DNA of 64,000 nucleotides from an uncultured Eubacteriales bacterium (GTDB lineage: Bacteria; Bacillota; Clostridia; Oscillospirales; Oscillospiraceae). Made by a program: the position numbers and the translations under genes. This document shows positions 17,324 through 25,366 of this stretch, in pieces; within the stretch, counting starts at the first letter, position 1, and each line of letters begins with the position of its first letter. The stretch is taken from NCBI GenBank assembly GCA_900554275.1, contig USGS01000003.1, positions 5,816 through 69,815 of the forward strand, read 5' to 3'. Under the pieces are notes generated by a model. It had not been told where the DNA came from. It made no database searches and was given only the letters and a program-made list of their open reading frames with translations.

Positions 17324-17527
17324 ATGAAGGAAGGAATCCATCCCAATTATCAGCAGACTACTATCAAATGCGCCTGCGGTAATGTGATTGAGACAGGTTC
17401 TACGAAGAAGGATATTCGCGTGGAAGTCTGCTCTAAGTGTCACCCCTTCTTCACCGGCAAGCAGAAGCTGGTGGATACCGGCGGACGCGTTGCCAAGTTC
17501 AACAAGCGTTTCGGTCTGGACAAGTAA
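17324..17527 (+). CDS. rpmE: 50S ribosomal protein L31
   Basis: A 67-residue L31 of the zinc-binding (C+) type. Four cysteines are in place: CACG near residue 16-18 and CSKCHPF near residues 36-39. The start KEGIHPNYQ and end [14 protein letters not shown] are family-typical. L31 bridges the ribosomal subunits. The C+ form can store zinc and is often swapped for a C- paralogue under zinc limitation. A single-gene unit with its own promoter and terminator; the RBS is GAAAGGGG, 14 nt before the ATG. Confidence 0.96.
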   Translation: MKEGIHPNYQQTTIKCACGNVIETGSTKKDIRVEVCSKCHPFFTGKQKLVDTGGRVAKFNKRFGLDK

Positions 17528-17544
17528 AAGACACGTCACATCAC

Positions 17545-17577
17545 AAAACCCATGCCGTTTGGCATGGGTTTTGTTTT
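17545..17577 (+). terminator. Terminator of rpmE
   Basis: AAAACCCATGCC (17545-17556), GTTT loop, GGCATGGGTTTT (17561-17572), then GTTTT. Its T-tract overlaps the -35 of the next promoter. Confidence 0.9.
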
Positions 17578-17603
17578 ACATTCTGCATGAGCCGTGGTAT
17601 ACT
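17575..17603 (+). promoter_or_regulatory. Promoter of hflX
   Basis: TTTACA (17575-17580), 17 nt, TATACT (17598-17603); only ~30 nt before the ATG, so the 5' leader is short. Confidence 0.7.
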
Positions 17604-17633
17604 TAACAAAAATCCGACCAACGAGGGCAATAT

Positions 17634-18938
17634 ATGGAACGAAAGACCATTGAACAGAACAAAGAGGGCGTGCGGGACTATGCGGTGCTGGTGGGCTTGA
17701 AGTCCCCGGTGCTGGGCCGCGACAGCGCCGATGAGGAGAGCCTGACCGAGCTGGCCGCGCTGGTGGAGACTGCCGGCGCGGAGAGCGTGGGCATGATCCT
17801 GCAAAGCCGCGAAAAGCCCGACCCCCACAGCTTCATCGGCGAGGGCAAGGTGGAGGAGGTCAAGCGCATGGTGGACAACAGCGAAGCCACCATGGTCATT
17901 TTTGACAACGACCTGTCCCCGTCCCAGATTCGCGTCCTGACGGAGCTGTGCGGCGTGCAGGTGCTGGACCGCAGCGGCCTGATCCTGGACATCTTCGCCC
18001 AGCGGGCCCGGACGAAGGAGGGTTGCTTGCAGGTGGAGCTGGCCCAGTACCAGTACCTGCTGCCCCGGTTGATCGGTATGTGGTCGCACCTGGAGCGCCA
18101 GGGCGGCACCGGCGGCTCGCCCATCGGCACAAAGGGCCCTGGCGAGACCCAGCTGGAGACGGACCGCCGCCACATCCGCCGGAAGATCGACAAGCTGAAG
18201 GAGGAGCTGGAGGAGGTGCGCCGGGTGCGGGCCACCCAGCGCCAGCGGCGGCAGAAGAACGAGATCCCCGTGGTGGCCATCGTGGGCTACACCAATGCGG
18301 GCAAGTCCACGCTGCTCAACGCCATCACCGGCGCAGGCATCTCCGCCAACGACCGGCTGTTCGACACACTGGACACCACCACCCGTCTGCTGACGGTCAG
18401 CGACACGCTGGACGTGGTCATCTCCGACACGGTGGGCTTCATCCGCAAGCTGCCCCACCAGTTGGTAGAGGCCTTCAAGGCCACGCTGGAGGAGCTGGAA
18501 TACGCCGACCTGCTGCTCCACGTCATCGACGTGAGCAACCCGGAATGGGAGGAACAGGCCCGCATCGTGGACGACCTGATCCGTGAGTTAGGTGCGGACG
18601 ACATTCCCTGCATCCGTGTCTACAACAAGTGCGATGTGGCCTTCGGCTTCCAGCGGAAGGAAGAGGACGCGGTGACCCTGTCCGCCCGGACAGGGGAGGG
18701 CGTGACAGACCTGCTGGCGGCCATCGACAAAAAGCTGGACAAGGGCACGAAGCGTGTGACGCTGCACCTGCCCTATGACAAGGCCGGGGCGCTGGACGCC
18801 CTGTACCGGGAGGCCAAGGTGGAGAGCGTGGCCTACGGCGAGACGGTGGACGTGGTGGCGGTGTGTACGCCCCGCATCATCGGACAGCTCCACCAGTTCA
18901 TCGAGGGCTGGGTAGAGCCCAAGGAGGATTGGGAATGA
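17634..18938 (+). CDS. hflX: GTPase HflX
   Basis: A 434-residue HflX. The N-terminal HflX domain carries SFIGEGKVEEVKRMV and VIFDNDLSPSQIRVLTELCGVQVLDRSGLILDIFA. The linker helix region includes GTKGPGETQLETDRR. The G domain shows GYTNAGKSTLLNAI (G1), DTVGFIRKLPHQLVEAF (G3) and YNKCD (G4). HflX binds the 50S E site and splits stalled or hibernating 70S ribosomes after heat or antibiotic stress. The short AT-rich leader gives a weak RBS (CGAGGG). It is translationally coupled (ATGA) to the acetyltransferase gene that follows. Confidence 0.95.
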   Translation: MERKTIEQNKEGVRDYAVLVGLKSPVLGRDSADEESLTELAALVETAGAESVGMILQSREKPDPHSFIGEGKVEEVKRMVDNSEATMVIFDNDLSPSQIRVLTELCGVQVLDRSGLILDIFAQRARTKEGCLQVELAQYQYLLPRLIGMWSHLERQGGTGGSPIGTKGPGETQLETDRRHIRRKIDKLKEELEEVRRVRATQRQRRQKNEIPVVAIVGYTNAGKSTLLNAITGAGISANDRLFDTLDTTTRLLTVSDTLDVVISDTVGFIRKLPHQLVEAFKATLEELEYADLLLHVIDVSNPEWEEQARIVDDLIRELGADDIPCIRVYNKCDVAFGFQRKEEDAVTLSARTGEGVTDLLAAIDKKLDKGTKRVTLHLPYDKAGALDALYREAKVESVAYGETVDVVAVCTPRIIGQLHQFIEGWVEPKEDWE

Positions 18939-19477
18939 CGCGGACGACGGAGCGGCTGGTGCTGCGGCCCTGGCGGGAGACAGACGCGGAGAGTCTGTAC
19001 CGCTATGCCTGTGACGGGCAGGTGGGCCCCGCGGCAGGGTGGAAGCCCCACGAGTCCGTGGAGGAGAGCCGCCAGATCATCCGAACGGTGCTGTCCCAGC
19101 CGGACACGCTGGCGGTGCTGCTGCGGGAGCGTCCAGAGGAGGCCATTGGTTCCGTGGGCGTTTTTCCCACCGATGCGCCGGATGGAGAGGGCGAGCCGGA
19201 GATCGGCTACTGGATCGGGCGGCCCTTCTGGGGGCAGGGGCTCATCCCTGAGGCGGTGCGGGAGCTGCTGCGCTGGTGCTTTATGGAGCGAGGCGCGGCG
19301 CGTGTCTGGTGCGGCCATTCCCCGGGGAATGACAAGTCCCGCCGCGTCATCGAGAAATGCGGGTTCACCTATGTTTGCGACGGCCCTCCCGTGCTGTGGC
19401 CTGACGGGCAGGAGCGGCCTACCTGCTACCATGCTATCGACCGAGAGGGCTGGGAGAAGGAGGTGCGCCGTGGCTGA
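18935..19477 (+). CDS. GNAT acetyltransferase (RimJ/RimL-like)
   Basis: A 180-residue acetyltransferase of the RimJ/RimL type. It opens with TERLVLRPWRETDAESLYRYA, and the acetyl-CoA loop region is EIGYWIGRPFWGQGLIPEAVREL followed by NDKSRRVIEKCGF. This branch acetylates protein N-termini or small substrates; the acceptor is not predictable. It starts inside the hflX stop codon (ATGA) and overlaps the next gene by 8 nt, so the three genes form one operon. Confidence 0.85.
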   Translation: MTRTTERLVLRPWRETDAESLYRYACDGQVGPAAGWKPHESVEESRQIIRTVLSQPDTLAVLLRERPEEAIGSVGVFPTDAPDGEGEPEIGYWIGRPFWGQGLIPEAVRELLRWCFMERGAARVWCGHSPGNDKSRRVIEKCGFTYVCDGPPVLWPDGQERPTCYHAIDREGWEKEVRRG

Positions 19478-20105
19478 GACATTTCGCGTGCCGTTTCAAT
19501 CGTCGGAGACGGAGTTTACCGAGAAGCGCTCCCGGTTCATCGGCCACCTGCTGCCGGTGAAAACGGAGGAGCAGGCCCGTGAGTTCATCGGGCAGATGAA
19601 GAAGAAATACTACGATGCCCGCCACAACTGCTGGTGCTACCTCATCGGCGACAGCGTGGTGCGTTACAGCGACGACGGCGAACCCCAGGGCACGGCGGGG
19701 CAGCCTATGCTCAACGTGTTCCAGCGGGAGAACGTGACGGACGTGGTCTGCGTGGTCACGCGGTATTTCGGCGGCGTGCTGCTGGGCGCAGGCGGCCTGA
19801 CACGCGCCTATTCCAAGAGCGCGCGGGACGCGCTGTGCGCCGCCGGCGTATCGGAGATGGGCCTGTGGGCTGCCGTGTCCATCCCGTGCCCTTACGGCCT
19901 GTTCGAGCGGGTCAAGGGAGAGGCCGCGGCGCTGGGCGGTATCATTGACGGTGCGGAGTACGGCGCGGACATACGGCTGGACGTATCGCTGCCGGGGGAG
20001 AGCGTGGACGCGCTGGCCTCCCGGCTGACGGAGCTGTCCGCCGGGGGCATACAGATCGTGCGGCTGGGGGAGGAGTACCGCCCCGGCCCGAGAATGGAAA
20101 TATGA
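19470..20105 (+). CDS. IMPACT/YigZ family protein
   Basis: A 211-residue YigZ/IMPACT-family protein starting at GTG 19470, which has AAGGAGG at ideal spacing; the frame upstream is antisensical. Typical family strings: EKRSRFIGHLLPV, ARHNCWCYLIGD, RYSDDGEPQGTAGQPML, VVTRYFGGVLLGAGGLTRAYS. The C-terminal ~70 residues match the small DUF1949-type domain. Eukaryotic IMPACT modulates translation control; the bacterial role is not settled. Last gene of the hflX operon, with a strong terminator immediately after the stop. Confidence 0.9.
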   Translation: MAETFRVPFQSSETEFTEKRSRFIGHLLPVKTEEQAREFIGQMKKKYYDARHNCWCYLIGDSVVRYSDDGEPQGTAGQPMLNVFQRENVTDVVCVVTRYFGGVLLGAGGLTRAYSKSARDALCAAGVSEMGLWAAVSIPCPYGLFERVKGEAAALGGIIDGAEYGADIRLDVSLPGESVDALASRLTELSAGGIQIVRLGEEYRPGPRMEI

Positions 20106-20133
20106 AAAAAGGACGCCGAAGGCGTCCTTTTTT
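20105..20133 (+). terminator. Terminator of the hflX operon
   Basis: A6 then GGACGCC (20111-20117), GAA loop, GGCGTCC (20121-20127), T6. Symmetric, so it can act in both directions. Confidence 0.92.
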
Positions 20134-20156
20134 CAGTGTGTCGATAAACCCATTCT

Positions 20157-20194
20157 GTCATTCCGAGGAGCGAAGCGACGTGGGAATCCGTCCG
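20157..20194. repeat. Dispersed REP-like intergenic repeat, single copy
   Basis: The stretch starting gtcattccgag and containing GAGCGAAGCGACGTGGGAATC resembles a short palindromic repeat I recall from intergenic regions of many gut Clostridia and other bacteria; ATTCC and GGAAT form the outer arms. It sits between a terminator and the next RBS. Only one copy is in this window, so repeat status rests on memory rather than on internal evidence. Confidence 0.5.
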
Positions 20195-20272
20195 CCTCCG
20201 CGTCCGCCGTCCCGCCGGTGGCAGCAGCCTCTGCTCCGGCATAAGATGGGGTGCGTACAAAGGAGGTGCGAT

Positions 20273-20527
20273 ATGGAGGAGTATCTGATCACCGCACGCT
20301 CCGTGACCCATGCACAGCGGATGGCCCAGGCACTGGAACGGAGAGGGCTGCACACGGTGGTGGCCCGCACGCCTATGGGGCTGACGGGCAAGGGCTGCGG
20401 CTATGTGCTGCGGCTGCGGGGCAGGGAAAAGGCGGCGGCCGCCTGGGGGCTGCTGCGGGAGATGGGATTTTCCCCGGCGCAGGTGTTTCAGCGCTGGGAT
20501 GATGGATACAGTGAGGTGGAGCTATGA
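20273..20527 (+). CDS. DUF3343 protein, putative sulfur/selenium carrier
   Basis: An 84-residue DUF3343 protein. It carries the conserved cysteine-glycine turn at residues 42-43 (GLTGKGCGYVLRLRG) after an N-terminal ferredoxin-like strand-helix unit (EEYLITARSVTHAQRMAQALERRGLHTVV). The family is described as a putative Se/S carrier and is often found beside the EF2568-type cysteine desulfurase, as here: the desulfurase ATG overlaps this stop codon. AAGGAGG fixes the ATG at 20273. The persulfide or perselenide would sit on Cys42. Pairing is seen; chemistry is inferred from family context. Confidence 0.82.
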   Translation: MEEYLITARSVTHAQRMAQALERRGLHTVVARTPMGLTGKGCGYVLRLRGREKAAAAWGLLREMGFSPAQVFQRWDDGYSEVEL

Positions 20528-21657
20528 TCTATTTTGACGCGGGAGCGACTACGCTCCAGAAGCCGGATGCGGTGCGGCGGGCCATGTACCAGGCGGTAAA
20601 CACCCTGTCCTCGCCGGGCCGGGGCAGCTATCCCGCCACCCGGCGGGCGGAGGAAACGGATCTGCGGTGCAGGATGGCGGCGGCGGAGCTGTTCCACATG
20701 GACGATCCGGCCCAGGTGGTGTTCACGTCCTGCGCCACCCACGGGCTGAATATTGCCATCCGCACGCTGGTAAAGCCGGGCAGCCGGGTGGTCATCTCTG
20801 GGTACGAGCACAACGCTGTCACCCGTCCGCTCCACGCCATTCCCAATGTGGAGATCGTGGTGGCGGATGGGCCGCTGTTCGACACGGCGGCCATGCTGGA
20901 GCAGTTCCGTCAGGCGCTGGACCGACCGGCGGACGCAGTGATCTGCACCCATGTATCCAACGTGTTCGGCTACGCGCTGCCGGTGGAGGAGATCGCGGCG
21001 CTGTGCCGGAAGAAGGGCGTGCCCTTCGTGCTGGACGCCTCCCAGTCCGCCGGGATGCTGCCGGTGGACATGAAGGCGCTGGGTGCATCGTTCATCGCCA
21101 TGCCGGGTCATAAAGGACTGTACGGCCCGCAGGGCACAGGTCTGCTGCTGTGCGGCTGCGAGCCTGAACCACTGCTGCGGGGCGGCACGGGGTCGCAGTC
21201 CATTTTGCAGGAGATGCCCGCCGAGCTGCCGGACCGGTTGGAGGCGGGGACGCACAATATGCCCGGCATTGCCGGACTGCTGGAGGGGCTGCGGTTCGTG
21301 CAGCGTCAGGGCGTGGCACGTATCGCGGACTACGAGAGTGAGCTGGGTCGCTACGCCGCCCGTCATCTGGCGGAGTTGTCCGGCGTGGAGGTGTTCTCCG
21401 GCCCGTTTCAGACCGGCGTGGTCAGCTTCCGCGCGGCGGGCATGGACTGCGAGGAGCTGGGCGAGGCGCTGGCGGCCCGAGGCATTGCCCTGCGGGCGGG
21501 GCTGCACTGCGCGCCGCTGGCCCACAGGACGGCGGGGACGCTGGAGACCGGCACGGTACGGTTCAGCCCGTCGGTGTTCAACCGGCGGCAGGAGGTAGAT
21601 GAGCTGGTTCGGGAGACAGCGGCGATCGTTGGGCAAACTGCAAAATCGGGGAGATAA
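20524..21657 (+). CDS. Cysteine desulfurase family aminotransferase (EF2568 type)
   Basis: A 377-residue class V aminotransferase fold. It begins IYFDAGATTLQKP; the PLP lysine is Lys197 in MPGHKGLYGPQGTG, the cofactor-stacking His is in SGYEHNAV, and the active-site Cys329 is in RAGLHCAPLAH. It should take sulfur (or selenium from selenocysteine) from the amino acid to form an enzyme persulfide. The EF2568-like subgroup tracks with orphan SelD and selenium-dependent molybdenum hydroxylases in comparative genomics, which fits the XdhC gene 11 kb upstream. It is coupled to the DUF3343 gene; there is no iscU nearby, arguing against a general Fe-S role. Confidence 0.87.
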   Translation: MIYFDAGATTLQKPDAVRRAMYQAVNTLSSPGRGSYPATRRAEETDLRCRMAAAELFHMDDPAQVVFTSCATHGLNIAIRTLVKPGSRVVISGYEHNAVTRPLHAIPNVEIVVADGPLFDTAAMLEQFRQALDRPADAVICTHVSNVFGYALPVEEIAALCRKKGVPFVLDASQSAGMLPVDMKALGASFIAMPGHKGLYGPQGTGLLLCGCEPEPLLRGGTGSQSILQEMPAELPDRLEAGTHNMPGIAGLLEGLRFVQRQGVARIADYESELGRYAARHLAELSGVEVFSGPFQTGVVSFRAAGMDCEELGEALAARGIALRAGLHCAPLAHRTAGTLETGTVRFSPSVFNRRQEVDELVRETAAIVGQTAKSGR

Positions 21658-21664
21658 TTTTTTG

Positions 21665-21693
21665 TTGCAATTTCCCAATAATTTTTATATAAT
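21665..21693 (+). promoter_or_regulatory. Promoter of cdaA-cdaR
   Basis: TTGCAA (21665-21670), 17 nt of AT-rich spacer, TATAAT (21688-21693). Confidence 0.85.
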
Positions 21694-21745
21694 AGTAGTA
21701 TCTATTTTTATGCGAAGATTTCCTTGCGGCAGGAAGGGTGAAGGC

Positions 21746-22639
21746 ATGGATAAGGTACTTGCTTTATTAGAAAATATTGGGAATTACTTAGTGCTGATAC
21801 GGATCTCCGACATTTTGGACATTGCGATCATCGCCTTTCTGGTATACAGCCTGCTGCGCCTGGTAAAGAGCACCCGGGCGGAGAATATCCTCAAGGGCGT
21901 GGTCATGTTCCTGCTGGCGCTGGGCATTGCCGATATACTGCAGCTGAATGCGGTGACATATATCATGGGAAACCTGGTACAGGTGGGCATCATCGCCATC
22001 ATCGTCCTGTTCCAGCCGGAGATCCGGCAGATCCTGGAAAAGATGGGCAGCCGCAATATCAAGATATTCAAGGCGTTCAACCCCGTCCAGCAGCAGACGG
22101 CGCTGGAGACGGCCATCGACCAGACGGTCATCGCCTGCAGCGAAATGTCCCAAAGCAAGACCGGCGTGCTGATTGTGTTCGAGCGTGACATCCGGCTGGA
22201 CGACATGGTGCGCAGCGGCACGACGCTGGACGCCGCCGTGTCCTCCGAGCTGCTGAAGAACATCTTCTTCGTGAAGGCGCCCATGCACGACGGCGCGGTC
22301 ATCATCCGCCACGGGCGGATACTGGGCGCGGGCTGTATGCTGCCGCTGAGCAAAAACGTGAACCTGAGCCGCGACCTGGGTATGCGCCACCGGGCCGGCA
22401 TCGGTATGAGTGAGAATTCCGACGCGGTGGTGGTCATTGTGTCGGAAGAGACCGGCTCGATCTCCGTGGCCATCGGCGGTATGCTGAAGCGCCACCTGAT
22501 GCCGGAGACGCTGTCCAAGCTCCTGCGGAACGAGCTGATGCCGCCGGAGGAGGACAGCGAGGACAAGCCCCGCCGTTCGCTGGTGGAGCTGCTGGGCCTG
22601 CATCGAAAGGAGGATACCGATGACGACGCAGATCTCTGA
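21746..22639 (+). CDS. cdaA: Diadenylate cyclase CdaA
   Basis: A 297-residue membrane cyclase. Three N-terminal transmembrane helices lie between about residues 12-35, 48-66 and 75-90. The DAC catalytic domain contains the DGA motif at residues 182-184 (PMHDGAVII) and the RHR motif at 214-216 (GMRHRAGIGMSE). It makes cyclic di-AMP from two ATP, the essential messenger for potassium and osmotic homeostasis in Bacillota. The ATG at 21746 follows GGAAGGGTGAAGG. The cdaR gene overlaps its 3' end by 20 nt, the usual arrangement. glmM, often third in this operon, is missing here. Confidence 0.95.
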   Translation: MDKVLALLENIGNYLVLIRISDILDIAIIAFLVYSLLRLVKSTRAENILKGVVMFLLALGIADILQLNAVTYIMGNLVQVGIIAIIVLFQPEIRQILEKMGSRNIKIFKAFNPVQQQTALETAIDQTVIACSEMSQSKTGVLIVFERDIRLDDMVRSGTTLDAAVSSELLKNIFFVKAPMHDGAVIIRHGRILGAGCMLPLSKNVNLSRDLGMRHRAGIGMSENSDAVVVIVSEETGSISVAIGGMLKRHLMPETLSKLLRNELMPPEEDSEDKPRRSLVELLGLHRKEDTDDDADL

Positions 22640-24014
22640 GAAGAATAACGGCGGAGAGCAGCGGCCTCCCTTTAACCGCAGCAAGGCGGTGCGCATCGTG
22701 ATCTCCATCCTGGTGGCCATCGCCATGTGGGTGTATGTGGATATGGACAAAGCGCCGCTGCGTACCAAAGCCATCCGTGACATCCCGGTGGAGTTCTCCG
22801 GCGAGAACACCACCCTGGCGGATAAGAACCTAATGCTCCTGTCCGGCTACGATACCACCATCGACCTGACCATCCGCGGCCCGAAGCGGGAGCTGGTGAA
22901 GATGAACAGCGAGAACGTACGGGTCGTTGCCAGCACCTCCAGCATCGACTCCGTGGGCGTACACCAGCTGAGTTGGACGGTCAGCTATCCGGACGGCGTG
23001 GTGCGTACCGATGTCAGTGTGGAGAAGGCCAGTCTCAGCCAGATCACCGTTACGGTGGGCGAGCTGTATACCAAGGAGGTCCCGGTGGAGTGCGAGGTGA
23101 TCGGCCAGGTGGCTGAGGGCTACTTTACCGGTGACGTGGTGCTTGATCCTGAGATGCTGACGCTGCGGGCACAGCGGGATGACCTGCTGAATGTGAGCCA
23201 CGCCAAGCTGACGGTGGACATCTCCGGTGCGACCCGCTCCGTGGTTCAGACGGTGGATGTGCAGCTGTACGATTACAACGGAAACCTGGTGGAGAACGAT
23301 AACATCCGCACCAACGCCAGCCTGATCCAGGCGCGAGTCCCGGTGCTGACCACCAAGGAGGTACAGCTGGCGGTGGAATTCTCCGGTATACCCGGTGCGG
23401 CGCTGCACAGCATCATCTGCGACATCACCCCCAAGACGGTGCGCATCAACGGCGAGGCCGATATACTGGCGGGCATCGACCAGATCGTGCTGGCCACCCT
23501 GTATGTGGAGGATCTGGAGCTGACCCAGCAGAACAGCTATGTGGTCACGCCGCCGGACGGCACGTGGCTGGTGAACGGCAACGAGGTGGCCCGTGTGGAG
23601 ATCACCTTGGACGGCATCGAGGAGACCACGCTGGTGGCCACGGACATCACCTATGAGAACCTGCCCAGCGGCCTGTATGCCGTGCCGCTGTCCGGCGTTT
23701 CGGTGCGGCTGTGGGGACTGGCGGACGAGATCGCCCAGGTGCAGCCGGAGAATTTGAGGGTTTACGCCGACATGAGCGCCGTCACCGGGCAAGGGCCTGT
23801 CACCGTGCCTGTGACGGTGATGGTAACGGGCTTCAATGATGTGACTGCCCGCGGCACCTATGAGCTGACGGTGACCATTACCGACATCCCCATTCAGACT
23901 GAGCCGGATACGCCGGCCAGCACCACTGAGCCGGTGGAGGGCGGTACGGCCAATACCGGGAACACGGGAAATACAGAGCATACAACAACGACACCGCCGG
24001 AGACAGAGGCGTGA
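22620..24014 (+). CDS. cdaR: YbbR-domain protein CdaR, regulator of CdaA
   Basis: A 464-residue extracytoplasmic protein held by one N-terminal transmembrane helix (residues ~24-40, AVRIVISILVAIAMWVYVDM). It has about four YbbR-like beta domains; the recurring pattern is an IPV/VPV-type strand followed by a turn and a KTV.I.G/PE strand. The C-terminal ~45 residues are a Thr/Gly/Asn/Glu-rich flexible tail. CdaR binds CdaA and tunes c-di-AMP output. Length and order match Clostridia orthologues. Confidence 0.9.
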   Translation: MTTQISEKNNGGEQRPPFNRSKAVRIVISILVAIAMWVYVDMDKAPLRTKAIRDIPVEFSGENTTLADKNLMLLSGYDTTIDLTIRGPKRELVKMNSENVRVVASTSSIDSVGVHQLSWTVSYPDGVVRTDVSVEKASLSQITVTVGELYTKEVPVECEVIGQVAEGYFTGDVVLDPEMLTLRAQRDDLLNVSHAKLTVDISGATRSVVQTVDVQLYDYNGNLVENDNIRTNASLIQARVPVLTTKEVQLAVEFSGIPGAALHSIICDITPKTVRINGEADILAGIDQIVLATLYVEDLELTQQNSYVVTPPDGTWLVNGNEVARVEITLDGIEETTLVATDITYENLPSGLYAVPLSGVSVRLWGLADEIAQVQPENLRVYADMSAVTGQGPVTVPVTVMVTGFNDVTARGTYELTVTITDIPIQTEPDTPASTTEPVEGGTANTGNTGNTEHTTTTPPETEA

Positions 24015-24023
24015 GGTGAAAGC

Positions 24024-24428
24024 ATGACACAGATCGCAACAGTGGAAAAACTTCTGCCCGGCGGCTACGCGGAGATCTCCGTGCCCCGGAAAACGGCCTG
24101 CGGTCACGACTGTGAGGAGTGCGCGGGCTGCGGTATGACCGGCGCAGCCATCCGCGCCCGGGCCAAGAACGACCCCGGCGCAGCGGTGGGACAGAAGGTG
24201 GTGGTGGAGAGCAGCACCAAAAAGCTGCTGGGCGTGGTGGCGCTGGTATATGTGCTGCCGATAATCTGCTTCCTGCTGGGCTACTTCCTGTCGGAGGGAC
24301 TGGCGGAGGGCTGGCGCTACGCCATCGCCATCGGCGCGGCGGCGCTGTCCTTCCTGGCCAGTGTGGCCTATGACCGTAAGGCGCGGCGGGAGGAGAGCCT
24401 GACCTACACCATCCTTCGGGTGTTTTAA
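24024..24428 (+). CDS. RseC/MucC-like SoxR-reducing family protein
   Basis: A 134-residue membrane protein. The N-terminal ~60 residues have a Cys cluster (TACGHDCEECAGCGM), followed by two transmembrane helices (about residues 70-90 and 98-115). This is the RseC layout; relatives help the Rnf-type electron-transfer complex reduce SoxR, and Clostridia copies are presumed to work in redox control. Two overlapping signals (gtgaaagc, then ATG) fit a start at 24024, ten bases after cdaR. Confidence 0.82.
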   Translation: MTQIATVEKLLPGGYAEISVPRKTACGHDCEECAGCGMTGAAIRARAKNDPGAAVGQKVVVESSTKKLLGVVALVYVLPIICFLLGYFLSEGLAEGWRYAIAIGAAALSFLASVAYDRKARREESLTYTILRVF

Positions 24429-24431
24429 GGC

Positions 24432-25298
24432 GTGTTCGGCTACGTGCGGCCCTCTGACGGGCGGTTGACGGAGGCGGACCGGGAGACGTTCCGCGGCGCG
24501 TACTGCGGATTGTGCCACACCTTGGGCCGCCGGTACGGGCTGGTCGGGCGGATGATCCTGAACTACGATCTGACGTTTCTGGCCATGGTGCTGTCACGGG
24601 GAACGGGGGAGACGTGTGATCGCCGCTGCGCGGTGCATCCCTTCCGGAAGCGCCGCTGCGCCGCAGGCGACCCCGCCTTTGATACGGCGGCGGATATGAG
24701 CGTGATCCTGACCTGGTGGCAGCTGCGGGACGGCGTGGCCGACCACGGCTTTTTCCGGGGGCTGAAATACCGGCTGGCCGTTTGGCTGCTGACCCCGGCC
24801 TACCGGAAGGCCAGGCGATGCCGGGAGGATTTCGACCGGCAGACGGAGGCTCATCTGACCCAACTGTCCGCGCTGGAAAAGGCGCGCTGTCCCTCACTGG
24901 ACGCCCCGGCGGATGCCTTTGCGTCGCTGCTGGCCGGCGCTGCCGCCGGAGAGCCGGACGAGAAGCGCCGCCGGGTGACGGAGCAGCTGCTGTATCACCT
25001 GGGCCGGTGGGTGTATCTCATAGACGCGGCGGATGACCTGCCCGACGATCTGAAAAGCGGCAGCTATAACCCGCTGGCTCTGCGCTTTGCCCCGGCGGAC
25101 GGCAAGCTGTCCCCGGCGGACGAGCAGTCCCTGGCTGCCACGCTGGACGGCTCGGTGCGGGCTATGGCGGCGGCGTTTGAGCTGACGGACTGCGGCGTGT
25201 ATACGCCGGTGGTCAGAGCTGTGGTGTATGAGGGGCTGTACGCCGTCGGCGCGTCGGTGCTGGCGGGTACGTTTCATAAAAAGGTTACCATCGATTGA
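24432..25298 (+). CDS. DUF5685 family protein
   Basis: A 288-residue protein beginning at GTG 24432 with MFGYVRPSDGRLTEADRETFRGAYCGLCHTLGRRYG, the hallmark of DUF5685. It has a CGLCH cysteine pair near residues 25-28, further cysteines near 62, 66 and 76, and a C-terminal segment with VYLIDAADDLPDDLKSGSYNPL. The acidic/helical pattern resembles metal- or prenyl-binding helical folds, but function is unknown. It directly follows the RseC-like gene. Its last codons form one arm of a 20-bp perfect inverted repeat. Confidence 0.8.
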   Translation: MFGYVRPSDGRLTEADRETFRGAYCGLCHTLGRRYGLVGRMILNYDLTFLAMVLSRGTGETCDRRCAVHPFRKRRCAAGDPAFDTAADMSVILTWWQLRDGVADHGFFRGLKYRLAVWLLTPAYRKARRCREDFDRQTEAHLTQLSALEKARCPSLDAPADAFASLLAGAAAGEPDEKRRRVTEQLLYHLGRWVYLIDAADDLPDDLKSGSYNPLALRFAPADGKLSPADEQSLAATLDGSVRAMAAAFELTDCGVYTPVVRAVVYEGLYAVGASVLAGTFHKKVTID

Positions 25299-25331
25299 CA
25301 AGGGCAAGCACGCCCTTGTCAATCGATGGTA
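25286..25331. repeat. Perfect 20-bp inverted repeat across the DUF5685 stop codon
   Basis: Arms at 25286-25305 (TACCATCGATTGACAAGGGC) and 25312-25331, perfectly complementary, with a 6-nt AAGCAC loop. The left arm includes the last codons and TGA stop of the DUF5685 gene; the right arm lies in the leader of the J-domain gene. No T-tract follows, so it is not a standard intrinsic terminator. Confidence 0.9.
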
Positions 25332-25366
25332 GAGAGAAGAACCTATACGAAAGGCGGACACCGATC

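Noticed and set aside
25286..25331. Reading the 20-bp inverted repeat as an intrinsic terminator
   Set aside because: No T-tract on either side (GAGAGAAG follows), so it is listed as a repeat instead.
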